Under the pieces are notes generated by a model. The model saw nothing but the letters and a program-made list of their open reading frames with translations. It did no database searches and was not told where the DNA came from. Shown one piece after another: positions 32,570 to 44,635 of a stretch of 64,000 bases of DNA (position 1 is the stretch's first letter; the number at the start of each line of letters is the position of its first letter). The stretch spans positions 41,843,508-41,907,507 of the forward strand of contig NC_064439.1 of the NCBI RefSeq assembly GCF_023343835.1, in the 5' to 3' direction. The stretch is from Lagopus muta (taxonomy: Eukaryota; Chordata; Aves; Galliformes; Phasianidae). A program made the position numbers and the translations under genes.

Positions 32570-35500
32570 GTGAGCGCAGGGCTGGGGAGGAGCGCAGCAT
32601 AACCTGGTGCGTGCAGCCGACACAGAGGGTGTTGAGTCTGTCCTCGTGATAATTACAGCCTTATCGTTTCGCAGCGTGCCGTGGAAAATGCTTATTAAGG
32701 AGGAGAATTGCCTGAGGCATCCTGTGCATGGGAGTGATTGAAATGCACCCTGAAGTGCCATACTCTGCTCTCGTGGAAATGGGCGATTTCTTTAATATTT
32801 TTCTTCCTTAGCTGTGGTTATTAAGCTGAGCATCAAAATTATTAAAAGGAAACGGCTAGGACCGAATTAGCTTATCCATCATCGTGATATCATTACAAGC
32901 CTGTTGGTTGTGTTGGCGGTTTTTTTATTAATTAGCAATTCAGATTTTTACTTTATTCCCTTGTTTGCTTTATCACGTTTTCCAAAAGCTCTATTTATTG
33001 AAAAATAATCATTACATGACTGCAAATGAACGACTCCATCCCCTTGCTTCCCATTGTGGCCATCCCCTGCTCCCGCATCCCCACAGGGCAGAGGCTGTGC
33101 AGTCCTGGGAGGCTCTAAAGAGAAGCACTGCCTGGGGGTGCCAAGCTCACATTGATGCCGTGGACCAGCAACAAGCCCCAAAGGATCACATCCTCCTGAT
33201 TCCTTTTGCTGGGAGTAAAGGAGCTGGAAGCAGTCAGGCTCTGCTTGCCGGTGTCCTGCTGCAGGGAGAATGAGGCTCTGCTTCCTTCCTTCAGCGCCCC
33301 TTGAGGGTTGCAGCTCTTTGGCTCTCCAGCCCATAGTCTTGCCACTCGTAACCCCTGATGTCTTACAACAGTCTTAGAGGGGGCAATTCTTTTAGGACCC
33401 TGTTGGGTGGTCTTCAGGAGGCCTGAAAGGCAGCTTCACATTCCACAAGAACTTCTGTGCTGTGCCACAGGTGTATACAACACAGAGTTGTACCTCTGGC
33501 TCAGGAAAGAGGGTGTGTTGTTAGTGTGCTGCACTTTTAGGGCAGGGCTGCACCCAGAATGCCTTAAATGCTGCCTGAACCCCATGTGCAATGGGATAAC
33601 CAATTCTATGACAGCATAAACCTCAACCACCTTCACATTCAGCTGTGAGGTGGGGTTGTTAGCTTTTAACCTTGTGTGCAGGCAACATTACAGGTTTTAC
33701 AGGGTACACATCAATCTCCCCAGCCTCTATGCAGCAGCTACTTTTCCCAAGGCAGCACAACAAAAGGCCACTCTTGCTACTTTCATGCTTTTCTCTTTTG
33801 GGCTCTGAAAACAGGCCCAGCCGTGCGAGGCTGCCCAAAAGCATTGCAACGTCAGTGCTTGGCACCTGAGCAGCAGCACGTGGATCATGAGCCTTTAGTC
33901 TGGCCTAGCTTTGAACTGGAATGTGTTGGAGACAATGGTCTGACAGAAACCATTCATTTCAGCATGTAGAAGGAAAGATTAAGCCAGGGTCTCCTAAAGT
34001 TTTCCTGTGAAGGCATCATGTGCAAAATTAAAAGCCCAAATGATTTTCTGTTATATGAATAATCAACACATAAGACTCGTTATCACACCTGAGGCCATGG
34101 ACTCAGCAGCATCCAGAAAGTCATCAGGCATTGGTAAGAACAGCAGAACTATGCAAAGCTATTAAAAAACCATAGCTAAGAATTCGGAAGGTGTGGTAAA
34201 TTATGCAGTCCCAAACTTGGACAGGTCTCTGCTAAAATGAGAAACTGCCAGCCACCAGGGCTAAGTTTGGCCTGTAAGTGCCATCACACATCAGCAAGGA
34301 CGCAGTCTGCATGCTCGAAGCACACGGTTTTTCTTGCTGCCAGACATAACCCCGTGAACGTGGGTGTCGGTGCAGCCTGGTGAATCAGTAGCTTCTATTC
34401 AAATGATATCTTTGCTAAAAGTTCAAGTTGTGTTTTCACACCCACAAGGTGAAGTTACAGAAAACGGTTGAGGCATTCTAATTGTTTCGTATCACAAATA
34501 TTCAGTGTTAACTTGAGCTGGAAAAACACACTTTCAGAAGGTGCATGTGCATCACAGATCCAAATGCAGAAAGACAACATGGGGCTTAAAGGAGCTTTTA
34601 TTATTTGTATTTGAGCTCTAAGTTGCCATCCTGGCAGAGAGCAAAGCCTGCAGCAGCCCCACGAGGCAGCACAGTCCTGCTTTGGGCTTTGCAAATGGAG
34701 CCAGCAGGGCCCTCCCATGGTCTGCAGACACAAGCAAGGCTGTTTCCTAAAGTGCTGCATTGCATCTTTTCCTATGTGTGTCAGCAGAGTGACTGCAAAT
34801 CAGTCTCACATAATGCTATGTGTTTGGATCTAGTTGTTGATTAGGAGATCTACATCAAAGGGGAGAGCCACTAGATGGGAGTCTTACACCTCCTCTTTTT
34901 AAGCCAGTAAAAGGGCTCACGTAAATTAGAATTTCTCATGAAATTTGGTTTATGGAGTAATAATCCTCCAGGTTCACTGCTGCATTTAAATGGTACACAG
35001 CTCACTTCTGCTGATTACAGTGGTGATTGCCATCTTCCGAATCCTTTTTTCATACCGCTTTTATTTCTGTGGCACTGTTCAGGTTTGTACCATGTTGCAA
35101 AGCCCTGAAGTTACCACCAGGCATCTGGTGCCAGCAGCAGGTCTGTGAGGGGTTTTTACTGCCTGCTGGAGGGGGTCAGCTGTGACCAACAGGTTATCCC
35201 AAGTGCTTCAGCAAAACCACAGGATTACTATTACAAAGCACCTGGAAGAAACATTTTGCCTCCGCATAGAGGCAGAAACACAGGCAGTGGAAAATTAGCA
35301 GCTCTTTCCTGCTCCTGCTACCATTGCAGACCATGAGCCATTTTGCACTGAACTCAACTTCTCCAGTTGTGATTAACATCTCTCTGAACTGCACCGTACA
35401 TATTTGCAGGCAAAATGTTCCCGCTTTCCTCAAAGGCTTTCATTTTCCATAGACATTCGGTCAGATACTGCAACTGTGTGGGCTCACAGCTGGAGGCAAA

Positions 35501-35797
35501 TTGACTTGTTTTGGCAGGTCAGGGCAAATCACAGGGCAGCATTTATTTACATTGAGTAGAGTGAGGGAAAAAATATCAGCTTCATCCATTCATGTATGAG
35601 TGGCAGCAGGAGAATAAAATGCTGTAATTTCTATAGAAACAAAGGGGAAAAAAAAAAAGATTCCAGGATCAAATTTTCTAAAACTGAGGAAAGAAGATTC
35701 AGTGGTGCGTGGGTCAACCATGCTGCTGCCACATGGCCTTTTCTCCATCCTGCAAGGGGAAAAAAGGGACACAACAGCATTGCCCCAAAGGCTTTGG

Positions 35798-35935
35798 GAG
35801 GTGCAGCCAGGCTCCACCCCTTCCATCACACAGCTGAATTGCCTTCACCTGTGCTCCTGTGGCTCACTCAGTGCTCGCCTCAGGTGGTCAATCAGAGGCT
35901 CAGGCTGTGATTCAGCAGCCCCATACACTGAGCCA
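35798..35935 (+). repeat. Left arm of a 138-bp inverted repeat
   Basis: Starting GGAGGTGCAGCCAGGCTCCA and passing through ATCACACAGCTGAA and TCACTCAGTGCTCGCCTCAG, this matches the reverse complement of 36331-36470 at roughly 85-90% by eye. I do not recognise the family. Confidence 0.85.
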
Positions 35936-36330
35936 TCGCTGTGTGCTGGAGAGCACGAAAGGGTCTTGTGGCTGGTCTGGCTGCTATGCTACAAGACATG
36001 TTCTCTGCCCACACCTGTAACTTTTGTAACATCTCTGACTTCCGTACATTACTCTGTGCTTTGAAGGTTTCTCAGACCTAAACTGAGGCTTATCTTGGCC
36101 CTTGGTGACATTTGTGGAATTCAGCCCCTCTGTCTAGATATTACTTTCATGACACATGTAGGAACTTGCAGCTTTTTATATGGTCCAGTCCTCTAGCATA
36201 TTATTTGGAACTGGCCAAGAAATCCCAGTGTTATAAAAGAAAAACTGTCAGCTCAACATGTAATGGCACAAGTTCTGTTTCGTCTGGAAGCCAGGCTAAG
36301 CTAAAGCTGGTAGGAATGGGCCTCCAGCCA

Positions 36331-36470
36331 TGGCCACTGTATGGGAACTGTTGTGTCATAGCCTGAAGCACTGATTGATCACCTGAGGTGAGCACTGAGT
36401 CAGCCATGGAGCACAGGTGAAGGCGATTCAGCTGTGTGATGGAAGGGCTGGAGCCTGGCTGCACCTCTCC
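36331..36470 (-). repeat. Right arm of a 138-bp inverted repeat
   Basis: Reverse-complement partner of 35798-35935, about 400 bases away in BFSP2 intron 1. Either two opposite insertions of one short interspersed family or a local foldback. Confidence 0.85.
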
Positions 36471-38369
36471 TAGACCCATTTAAGGGCTGACTGCCATGGG
36501 GATGGGTTTCTTTCTGGAGATTGCTCCCTTTAGTGTTTTTTTCTGCAAGCCTAGGATACGGGTGAGCATTTTCATTTATTTTTGATTATCTCTTTCCACC
36601 ATGATAATTCTAATTACATGATCTGTGGAATACCAATCTAACCATGTTGCTCTGCTGATTGTACATTTATTGATTGTACAGTTATCTTTTCCTGTTGCTT
36701 ATAACAGCAGGTGAGAAGTAAGCAAGTTGTTACTTTTACTCCAGTACCTCCTCAGATTTAAAAAATGTGGAGTGCTACTAACTTCCAAACCTCCACCAAG
36801 AACATCTCAATGTAAGGAATAAGATATTCATATTCCCCAGCTCTCTCCTACTCTATGTGCTTGTAAGAATTTATGGCAGCAGGCCACTTTTTGTAATGAC
36901 TGATGTTAATTATCACATCACATACCAAGGTTTCGGCATTGCATTTTCCCCTCCACCCCCTTCACTGAGCAGCAGGCTGTGGAGGAGGTAGGAGGATCGC
37001 ACTGCAGCACAGATCCCACTGGCAGTACTTGGGGTGACTTGTCTGAATGCAGCCTTGATGCCCCATATTCCACAGTGTGTTTTACCTTGGGAGAACAGGA
37101 CAGAACACTTCAAGGGATTTGCAATCCCATACGGCTGCAGACTTAATTATCCAAAGTAAGATTTCTACATATAGGGTTTTCCTGGCTCACTTAAGAATCT
37201 GCTCCTATTCCTGTGGTGGTTTGGTTTCAACCACAAATCTCTGTACGTATCTCCTAGAACAGACCAAAGAGATGTTTGTTTACTCAGACCGTCGCAGCCC
37301 TACAGGCTCCTGTAGCACCAAGCAGCGTCCCACTCTTGGTCCTTCAATACCAACCCTGTCACATGGCAGCCACTCCCTGAGGCAAGGACTTGAGGTGCAG
37401 ACAATGGGACTGGGTCTGTACTGAGTGAGTTTCCAGGAAGGTCCCCAGCTTCAGCCTCATCATGGCCTCTCTGGCTTCAAGCTTGGTTCAGCTCCTCTAG
37501 AGTGCAGCAGCAGTCTCAGATGGCCGGGCCTGTGGAGCCCCTGATTTAAGTGGTTGCTGTCACCCTAATAGCAAATTGGACCTTTCTTCAGCCAGTGCAT
37601 GTGATGCTCTAGGGCAGGCTGTGGCCTTTTTTATCATTTTCTATAACCCTCTTGAATCCCAACAGGGTGCTGTGTCACAAGCCTTTCAGATTTCATTGCC
37701 CCTCAAGTGCCTCCTGGGGATTAAAGCTACACCAAAGAATCCTAGCAATAATACCACAGTCTTATTGGCACAGTCTCTCCAAAGCTCTTCACATTTGCTG
37801 TAGTAATATTTGAAGACTGACTGCTTCCCAGGTCTTGTATCTACAGCAAGAGCGTATGCAATCCCATCAGAGAAGAAAAACAGTGCTCTGGGAACTGAGG
37901 ACCACTCACTCAAGGCACAAGCATCAAATATTCCTTGGCTCACAGAAGATGACGACCCTGAGGAGGACTGCTGATATGGGAAGTAGAATAGGAGCTGCAT
38001 AAGTGCTCCTTAAACTGTATCTAGAAACTCTAAGTGGGACTTAAATGCTGAACATACCCTGTGTGCAGTAATGAATGTTACCCCTTGTGACCAGCTGACA
38101 GTCAGGATGAATGTGTTTCTACAAGAAGATGAATCTTTAGGAGCAACGAACATGTCGGTGAAAAATCACAGCCCATTTGCAGACGAACTGTGAATTGATA
38201 TGTACAAAACTCATTGATTAAATTACCTGGAATGAGTCATGTGAACAGCCCCAGGCTGAAAGATTATTTTCAGAATCAGAACTGTTCATCTGCTTAAGAC
38301 AGATGGACCGTGCAGGTAGTGCCTGTGTGAGGTGCTAATTGCTTGAGCTGTGTTGTCTCTCCCTTCCAG

Positions 38370-38452
38370 GTGGGCGAAGCAGTCCTTGAGAACGCCCGTC
38401 TCATGCTGCACACCGAGAACATTCAGGCCTCTGCTGAAGACTTTAAGGACAG
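38370..38452 (+). CDS. BFSP2: BFSP2 exon 2 (83 nt, coil 1B)
   Basis: Acceptor CTCCCTTCCAG, donor AG/GTAAGA. It encodes [17 protein letters not shown] and [10 protein letters not shown] plus two bases of an arginine codon. The length is exactly that of type I keratin exon 2. Confidence 0.97.
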
Positions 38453-39671
38453 GTAAGACCTGTGGCTGCACCTGGCTGGCCAGCTTCCCTGATGCTTTGC
38501 CTTGGCAAATGCTTACTCAGTGGGGTTGTAAGGCTTAGTGACTATTTGCCCACCTAATGTGGGAGGGTTGTTGTAACACAGAAAAATAATTACAATTCTA
38601 GCATTATTTTGAAATGGGTTCTGAAGATTAATATTTATTAATCTAATCATGTGTAGTGTTATTCTTTGATATAAGGGCATTGATCTCTTCCTGAGAGGCC
38701 AGTATTCATTCAGATTAGTGTTGAAACTTTACAGAGGCAAGCGTTCGTGTGATTTTTAGTTCCAATTTGCAGTGCTGCAGCGTGGTTTTAGAACTGTTGG
38801 CTGTTCTGCTGCAGCACCTGAAACACAAACAGTGCACCACTACAAACCTTGCTGTGGAAACATCAGATAACAGAAGAGAAATGGGCTGCATTTATTTTCC
38901 TTCTCTTCACTGAGATAAATGAATAGTGAAAGAAGATCCAAAGTAATGATAAACAACTTTTTTTAAAAGTCTTTCTGTTTGTAAAGCCTAATATTTATGT
39001 ACATGAACACATGAAGCTCCGTATTACTCACAGGGCCTGATCCTTCTAGGTTTTGCTCATAATGGACTTGTGCATTTACAAATAGCCATTTCCCATGAGT
39101 TTTGTCTTCCCTTAAACTTCTGTTTCTCCCCTCAGCTTTATTTTATTTAATCACATCAGAATGTGCATTAGTCATGTTCATAGGGTTGTCTTTTCGTTGC
39201 TTGTTGCTTTACATCCACTAGGCTACAAGCGTATTTTAAGTCGTTTAAAAAATAAAGTGTGTGTGCAGTGGAGAGAAAGAGAAACACCACACTGCTGTTG
39301 TGCTGTATGTCCTGATGACTTGAGAGTATGGCAGGGAGGAGCAGGCGGCGGCAGCTGCCACAGCAGTCACACTGAGAAACAGAAAAATCCACACGTATTC
39401 ATACGGTATACAAACATCAGGCCTGGTGGAAGACAACTTGCCTCCCCATGCTTATCAGTGCTGTCAGCCTGACACTACTGCACCGCAGCTGGCTGGCTGG
39501 CCTCTTTCATTAGGCTCAGTGTTAATGACAAGGTACGTTGAGGCAAAGGTGAAGGCAGAGCACATCTCATGTGCCTGTCAGGGACACAAGAGCTAATTAA
39601 CAAAATGGTGTCGTTAAAAAGATGCACATTTTTCTTGCTGAGCTGTGCCTGTTTTATTTTCCTCTCTACAG
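38453..39671 (+). other. BFSP2: BFSP2 intron 2
   Basis: 1.2 kb, no recognised repeat or exon. A frame at 39161-39472 has good-looking borders but is Cys/Gly/His-rich, unlike a coiled coil. Confidence 0.8.
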
Positions 39672-39828
39672 GTATGAAAATGAACAGCCATTCAGAAAGG
39701 CAGTGGAAGATGAAATTAATTCCCTTTACAAAGTGATTGATGATGCTAATTTAACTAAAATGGATCTGGAGAGCCAGATAGAAAGCATGAAAGAGGAGCT
39801 AACTTTGCTGTCAAAGACTCATGAAGAA
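39672..39828 (+). CDS. BFSP2: BFSP2 exon 3 (157 nt, coil 1B)
   Basis: Acceptor TTCCTCTCTACAG, donor GAA/GTAAGT. It completes the arginine and encodes [40 protein letters not shown] and [12 protein letters not shown], the most conserved part of coil 1B in all intermediate filaments. The length is identical to type I keratin exon 3. Confidence 0.98.
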
Positions 39829-41128
39829 GTAAGTCCCGGCTTGGGGTGTTGCAGAGCTAATGTGTGGCTGGCATCGTGCACTGGGCAGAGCAAGCACTGG
39901 AGCACTGCACCTGCCATCTCCTGATGGGGGAAACTTCCTACTGTTCTCCTCTCTGTTAATTTACAGTGCTAACTTTTGAGGCATTATAAGGTTACACAGA
40001 TGTGAGTGTCAGCTCTTTCCTGTCTGATAAATATGGCACTGAATGGATGTCCATACCCCATTTTTTTGCTGGATAGGAGACAAGACGTTCACAAGGTTGG
40101 ACATCTGAAAGTGGAAATCCCAGAAGCAAAAGGTCAGATTCACAGCCACAGAGATGTAAAGAGAAAATGCCTGTACAGGGGACTGGCTCCAGTCCTGCTG
40201 AGCTGACACTGTCCTAACTCAATGTGGCTCAGGATGTAGCTGAGCACAATGCCCGGTTCCCAAAACTGAACCCCTCGAGCAGTGTGCTGAAGGAAGCAGC
40301 AGGAACAGGCAGCTGAGGCGGATCACCATATTGCCCAGCTTTGCAGTACATCCCCAGTTACTCATTACGTTCACCTGCACTATTTGCATGACTGTGGTTT
40401 ATTCCCTTCAGCAAGGATTTCAGCATCTGGCCCAGATCTTCACCAATGGGGCCTCAATTAGGCAGCTGCTCAACTCATGTAGGAGGCAGTCAGCAGTTGT
40501 GCTGGTGGCTCTAAAGTAGAGGAGAGATTGAATTGGGATGTACTGTGGATGTGAGGCTCTGTCCTTACATTTCTTTCAGCTGACTTTTTTTTTAGCTGAT
40601 TTTTTCCAGACACAAGATTTTGGCAATGCTGGTAGGCATGTGGAGGGTTGGGGTGCCAAGGGAGAGCTTCATCCTGTCCCCACTTTCATGAGCCTATGCC
40701 CGGGACTGGCTTTTTGCTGAAAGTGACCAGTGGCTTCACTACCACTGCAAGCCACAAGAAAGATGGAATTTCTTTTAGATAAGAGGGAAAACATGGAAAA
40801 TTGGAATAGATGTGCAAGATCCCCTTTAAACTTCCATGTATTACTGCAGTGTTTATTGTGAAACAAAGTTGGTATTGATGCTCTTCTCCACCTGTACATG
40901 TGGCACAAAGAAAACACCAGCTTCCCAGCAGCTCCTCTCCCTCTGCATTCAGCCAGTGCCACTGAAAAAGAAACCCTCTAGCGCACTAAATCACTAACAC
41001 TGAGGCACCGCTGGGGACCAGGTTTAATTTCTCTGTGGCACCAAAATAGCTCTTCCTCAAACTCCTCTCTGATGCTACCATTCAGTGATCCATTTCACTT
41101 TTTCTTATGTCTGTTATTATTGTTCAAG
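39829..41128 (+). other. BFSP2: BFSP2 intron 3
   Basis: 1.3 kb, no repeat recognised. A good acceptor at 40409-40410 opens a 35-codon frame but has no matching donor. Confidence 0.8.
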
Positions 41129-41290
41129 GATGTGAAGGTATTGTACAAACAGCTTGCTGGATCTCAGCTGGAAGAACTTGATGTTCCTCTGGGAAGTGGC
41201 CTGGACAACATACTGGAAAAAATCCGAATCCACTGGGAGAGAGACATTGAAAAGAATCGTGCTGAGGCAGGTGCCCTGCTTCGTACCAAG
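41129..41290 (+). CDS. BFSP2: BFSP2 exon 4 (162 nt, end of coil 1B, linker, start of coil 2)
   Basis: The acceptor is TATTGTTCAAG, with an unusual A before AG. The donor is AAG/GTAAGC. It encodes [20 protein letters not shown], the linker [19 protein letters not shown], and [15 protein letters not shown]. 162 nt matches type I keratin exon 4. Confidence 0.97.
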
Positions 41291-43727
41291 GTAAGCACTG
41301 ATGCCAGTGTCCATAAGTGACTCCAACGTCTAGAGATTTGAAGCAAACCTAAAATCTGCCCAGCACTTTGCAATAACTTCAAGGGCTGGCTTTTGGTTTT
41401 GGTGCTTTTGTTTGGAAATGGCACCGCTGGCATCACAGGTATTTGTGGGAGATTCTAAGGGCTCTGCAACATTGGCTAAGAAAAATGAACTTAATCACTT
41501 GATACCTCCTGTGGAGGATGCACCAATCATTACCCTACTTACTGGGGCCATTCCTTCTCTGGAGAATGTACAGAGACCCATAAATCAAAAGGGCAAAATA
41601 CCTCACTCTGTGCTAGTTATACAGCTATGCATTCCTCATGCATTTCTCCTTGAAATTGTTTCCTTTGGCGGCAGGGGGAAAACTGGAAATGAAAAGTGAT
41701 AATAGATATTCTCTTTAGAAGTTGTCTCCTCTCTTGATGCTGAATCTAAACCAGCCTTCTAATGCAGCTCTTCCTCTGTCACAAAGAATCACTCATTTTC
41801 CTGCCCAACTGAAGTATTTGTGCAAAACTGAAGCATTAAGTTCATGATCCTGTATTTTAACAGCTATCTAATTCTGAGTTGGTAGTGACACATCAACTCA
41901 TAACTACAGCTGTGCTGCAAAGATATTTAGCAAAGATGCAGTCTCATCTGTCCTTTGCTACAGAGTTACTATGGGAGAGGAAGGGGGAGGTGGTGCCAAA
42001 GAGAAAAGCAAGAAATACGTTTGCAAAGACATATGCAAGTTCTGAGTGGGTGTCTACATTCAAAATGAGGAAAACAGATCGTATGACAGTGATATCTAAG
42101 ATGCGAGGGAATGTACAAGGGAGTACAGGGGAGCCAACAAAGAGTTTATCCTGGAGGACCCACATTCTTCAGTGTCCCCACTTTTCTGTTCTAATTACTC
42201 CTCTGTGCAAACTGTCAGTCGCAACTTCATTCTCTCCATTTCCTTCGTACCTCCAACCTTTCATCTGCTCACAGATATGATTTGGAGAGAAAACTGCCAG
42301 CTCAAAATGACCATTTGATCCCACAGCTGTGATTTCAATCGAGGCCACCATCAGATGCGGCAGAGAAACTGACAGGCAGACAAAGCCTGGCCCCTCCTTA
42401 CTTCACCACCTTAGTCAGATCTCTTCTCACTTCAAAGATTTGTTGCAGTTGTAATTGTTTTGATTTGCTTTTCTAATGGAAGAAAGAACCAGAGTATCAG
42501 AGATTTCTGGGAAGAACAGTTCTGGTTTTGAACAGGTTCTGGTACAACATTCTAGCTTGGGTTCTTTTTGTCCCCAAATTAAACTCAGATCATGCAGCTT
42601 TGTATCTCATCCAGATAAATACACTTTGTTACTATTTCTACCGGTAACAGGAGCTATGCTAAATATGATCAGTGCCTTTTCCAGCCTCCCTGTGCTGCTG
42701 GGTCACACCATTTTGTCATCCAAATGGTGACAAATTTGTCTTTTCACTTTTGCAGCATTGAAAGAGGATGAGAACTCCTTAATCTCTGATCTATTCTTTG
42801 CCTCACTTACTTTTTCTTCCAGGTGGACTTGCAATTTTGGGTTGATTTTCATGGGTATTTATGCACAAAAACAGTTTATACCTAATGATGTTTTATTATT
42901 GTTATTATTTGATCTTAACATGTACAATAAAAATATGCATGATTAGAAAATCAGAAGAGAACCAAAAGGAATTTTCAAGGTAGAATGGAAGAATTATACA
43001 TGGTTTAATTTCAGTGGTAATCTGGATTGGATTTGACTGAAGAATCAATTACTCTTGTTAGAGAGCCCAGAGCTACGGCCTGAAAACCTAGACCACAAAA
43101 TAGCATAGAAGTATATGAATGTGTATTTAAAAGGCCATTAGAAGTATAGAAATTCTATTTTGGCTAAAGTATATTCTCCTTCAGCAATATTAGAGGCACC
43201 TGAATGTAACATATATAAAAAATGGCAAGCAACAAGAGCATTAAATTGCGTAACTTAACTCAATTAAGAGAAATTATTTTTCTGCCCTTTGTGATATAAA
43301 TTCTTCTCTGATTCATAGAATCCTATGTGAATAAACACAGTGTGAATATATCTGAAATCAAATGGGCCAAATGAAAGCACTTAACTTCTGAAAATTGTTA
43401 TAGTATGGCTACAAAAAAAAGACAAGGAATAACTACAGCAATGTTTTCTTTTCATAGGTGATTTTAAACTTGCCAGTAGGAATGTTGGATAGCTTTTGTT
43501 GACATAGACAAAGTATGTATGCTTACATGTGTAGGCCATTTTACAGTAAGTGCCTAGACACTAGTAACTAACCAAACCATAATGGATGGAATTTAATGTA
43601 CAGTGATCAAACTCAGAATCAGAATTGCCACAAACTGAAAAAAAAATATTAATGGTCATGTTGGAATGTAAGGCAACTAAACTATAATTTGAGTACACTG
43701 TAACTAGACGCCATAATCTTGCACCAG
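41291..43727 (+). other. BFSP2: BFSP2 intron 4
   Basis: 2.4 kb of AT-rich sequence with no recognised feature. Confidence 0.8.
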
Positions 43728-43859
43728 CAACAGGCTGAAGCAACAGCTGCAGTGCGAAGCCAAGAGGAAGAACTGGTAGAGGGCCTGAGAACTGAGTTCC
43801 ATGAAACTGCCTGCAAAATACAGAGCTTGCAAGCTGAAACTGAGTCCTTGAGAACCTTG
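43728..43859 (+). CDS. BFSP2: BFSP2 exon 5 (132 or 126 nt, coil 2)
   Basis: It encodes (QQ)AEATAAVRSQEEELVEG, LRTEFHETACKIQSLQAETE and SLRTL, donor TTG/GTAGGT. Two acceptors lie six bases apart, GCACCAG/CAACAG/GCTGAA. Using the first adds two glutamines, which is also how I remember the human protein reading here. Using the second (43734) gives exactly the 126 nt of type I keratins. Both keep frame. I chose the first. Confidence 0.85.
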
Positions 43860-44635
43860 GTAGGTAACACTGGTTTTGAATGGTTATCTTCTGTGCGACT
43901 TCATCATGCTTTCTGCAGAGAGCATGCCCTCACTGTGTCTTCAGTGTCTCCATACTCAATACTAAGTTTCACTGAGATTGCTGGGCAGGTTGTATTCTGT
44001 AAGGTAGAATAGTTCAGCTGGAAGAGACTTTCAGTGACATCTAGACCAACTGCATGACCTCTCCTGGTGTAACCAAAAGCTAAGGCATATTATGAGGGCA
44101 TTGTCCAAATGCCTTGAGCAATGACAGGCATGAGGCACCAGCCACCTCACTCGGAAGCCTGTTCCAGTATTCGACCACCCTCACAGTAAAGACATTTTTC
44201 CTCGTGTCCAGTCTGAGCCTCCCCTGGTGGAGCTTTGTTTTCTTCCCTTCCTGCTACTGGTTCCCAGGAGCAGAGCCAGCACATCCCTCTGCTTCCCCTC
44301 CTCATGGAGCTGCAGGGAGCAATGACATCACCTCTTGGCCTTCTCCAGACAATGTAATCCAAGTGCCCTTAGCCCCTCCTTACAGGACATGCCTCCCAAC
44401 CCTGTCACAAGCTTTGTTGCTCTCCTCTGCCTGCTTTCAAGAGGAGCCTAGTACCTTGGAACCAAACTGATTCAGCTTTTGTAATGATAATACATGTTTT
44501 TCAGACAGTTTAACAAGAGAAACTCTCATAATATTAGATTGCCACTTAAGCATAGTCAATGAATATATTGGCCAAACCTGAAAAAAAAGATTACTCTGAA
44601 GCATATTAAAACTATTTTAATATCTGGCCTTATAG
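43860..44635 (+). other. BFSP2: BFSP2 intron 5
   Basis: 776 bases, more than half occupied by an antisense CR1 copy (44006-44460). Confidence 0.9.
44006..44460 (-). mobile_element. CR1 LINE fragment, old subfamily
   Basis: A reverse-complement CR1 3' region: TTCAGCTGGAAGAGACTTTC, GTTCCAGTATTCGACCACCC, GTCCAGTCTGAGCCTCCCCT, TACAGGACATGCCTCCCAAC and GCTTTGTTGCTCTCCTCTGC. It has no terminal octamers, and the divergence looks high, consistent with one of the older CR1 families. Confidence 0.85.

Larger units (their letters stand above)
32570..38369 (+). other. BFSP2: BFSP2 intron 1
   Basis: 5.8 kb. It contains an AT-rich block of homeodomain-like motifs (TTAATTAG and others, about 32770-32970), an inverted repeat pair (35798-35935 and 36331-36470), and two short frames with coiled-coil-like composition (35149-35295 and 37822-38003) discussed as findings. 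No firm exon was found. Confidence 0.8.

Noticed and set aside
31814-32761. 315-codon open frame on the minus strand
   Set aside because: Antisense shadow of GC-rich BFSP2 exon 1.
36171-36310. Possible extra BFSP2 exon ending at CTG/GTAGGA
   Set aside because: Phase fits but length is wrong for the known insert, the acceptor lacks a pyrimidine tract, and the residues are not coiled-coil-like.
40411-40516. Possible extra BFSP2 exon after a strong acceptor (TTATTCCCTTCAG)
   Set aside because: The 35-codon frame runs into a stop with no consensus donor and has no heptad pattern.
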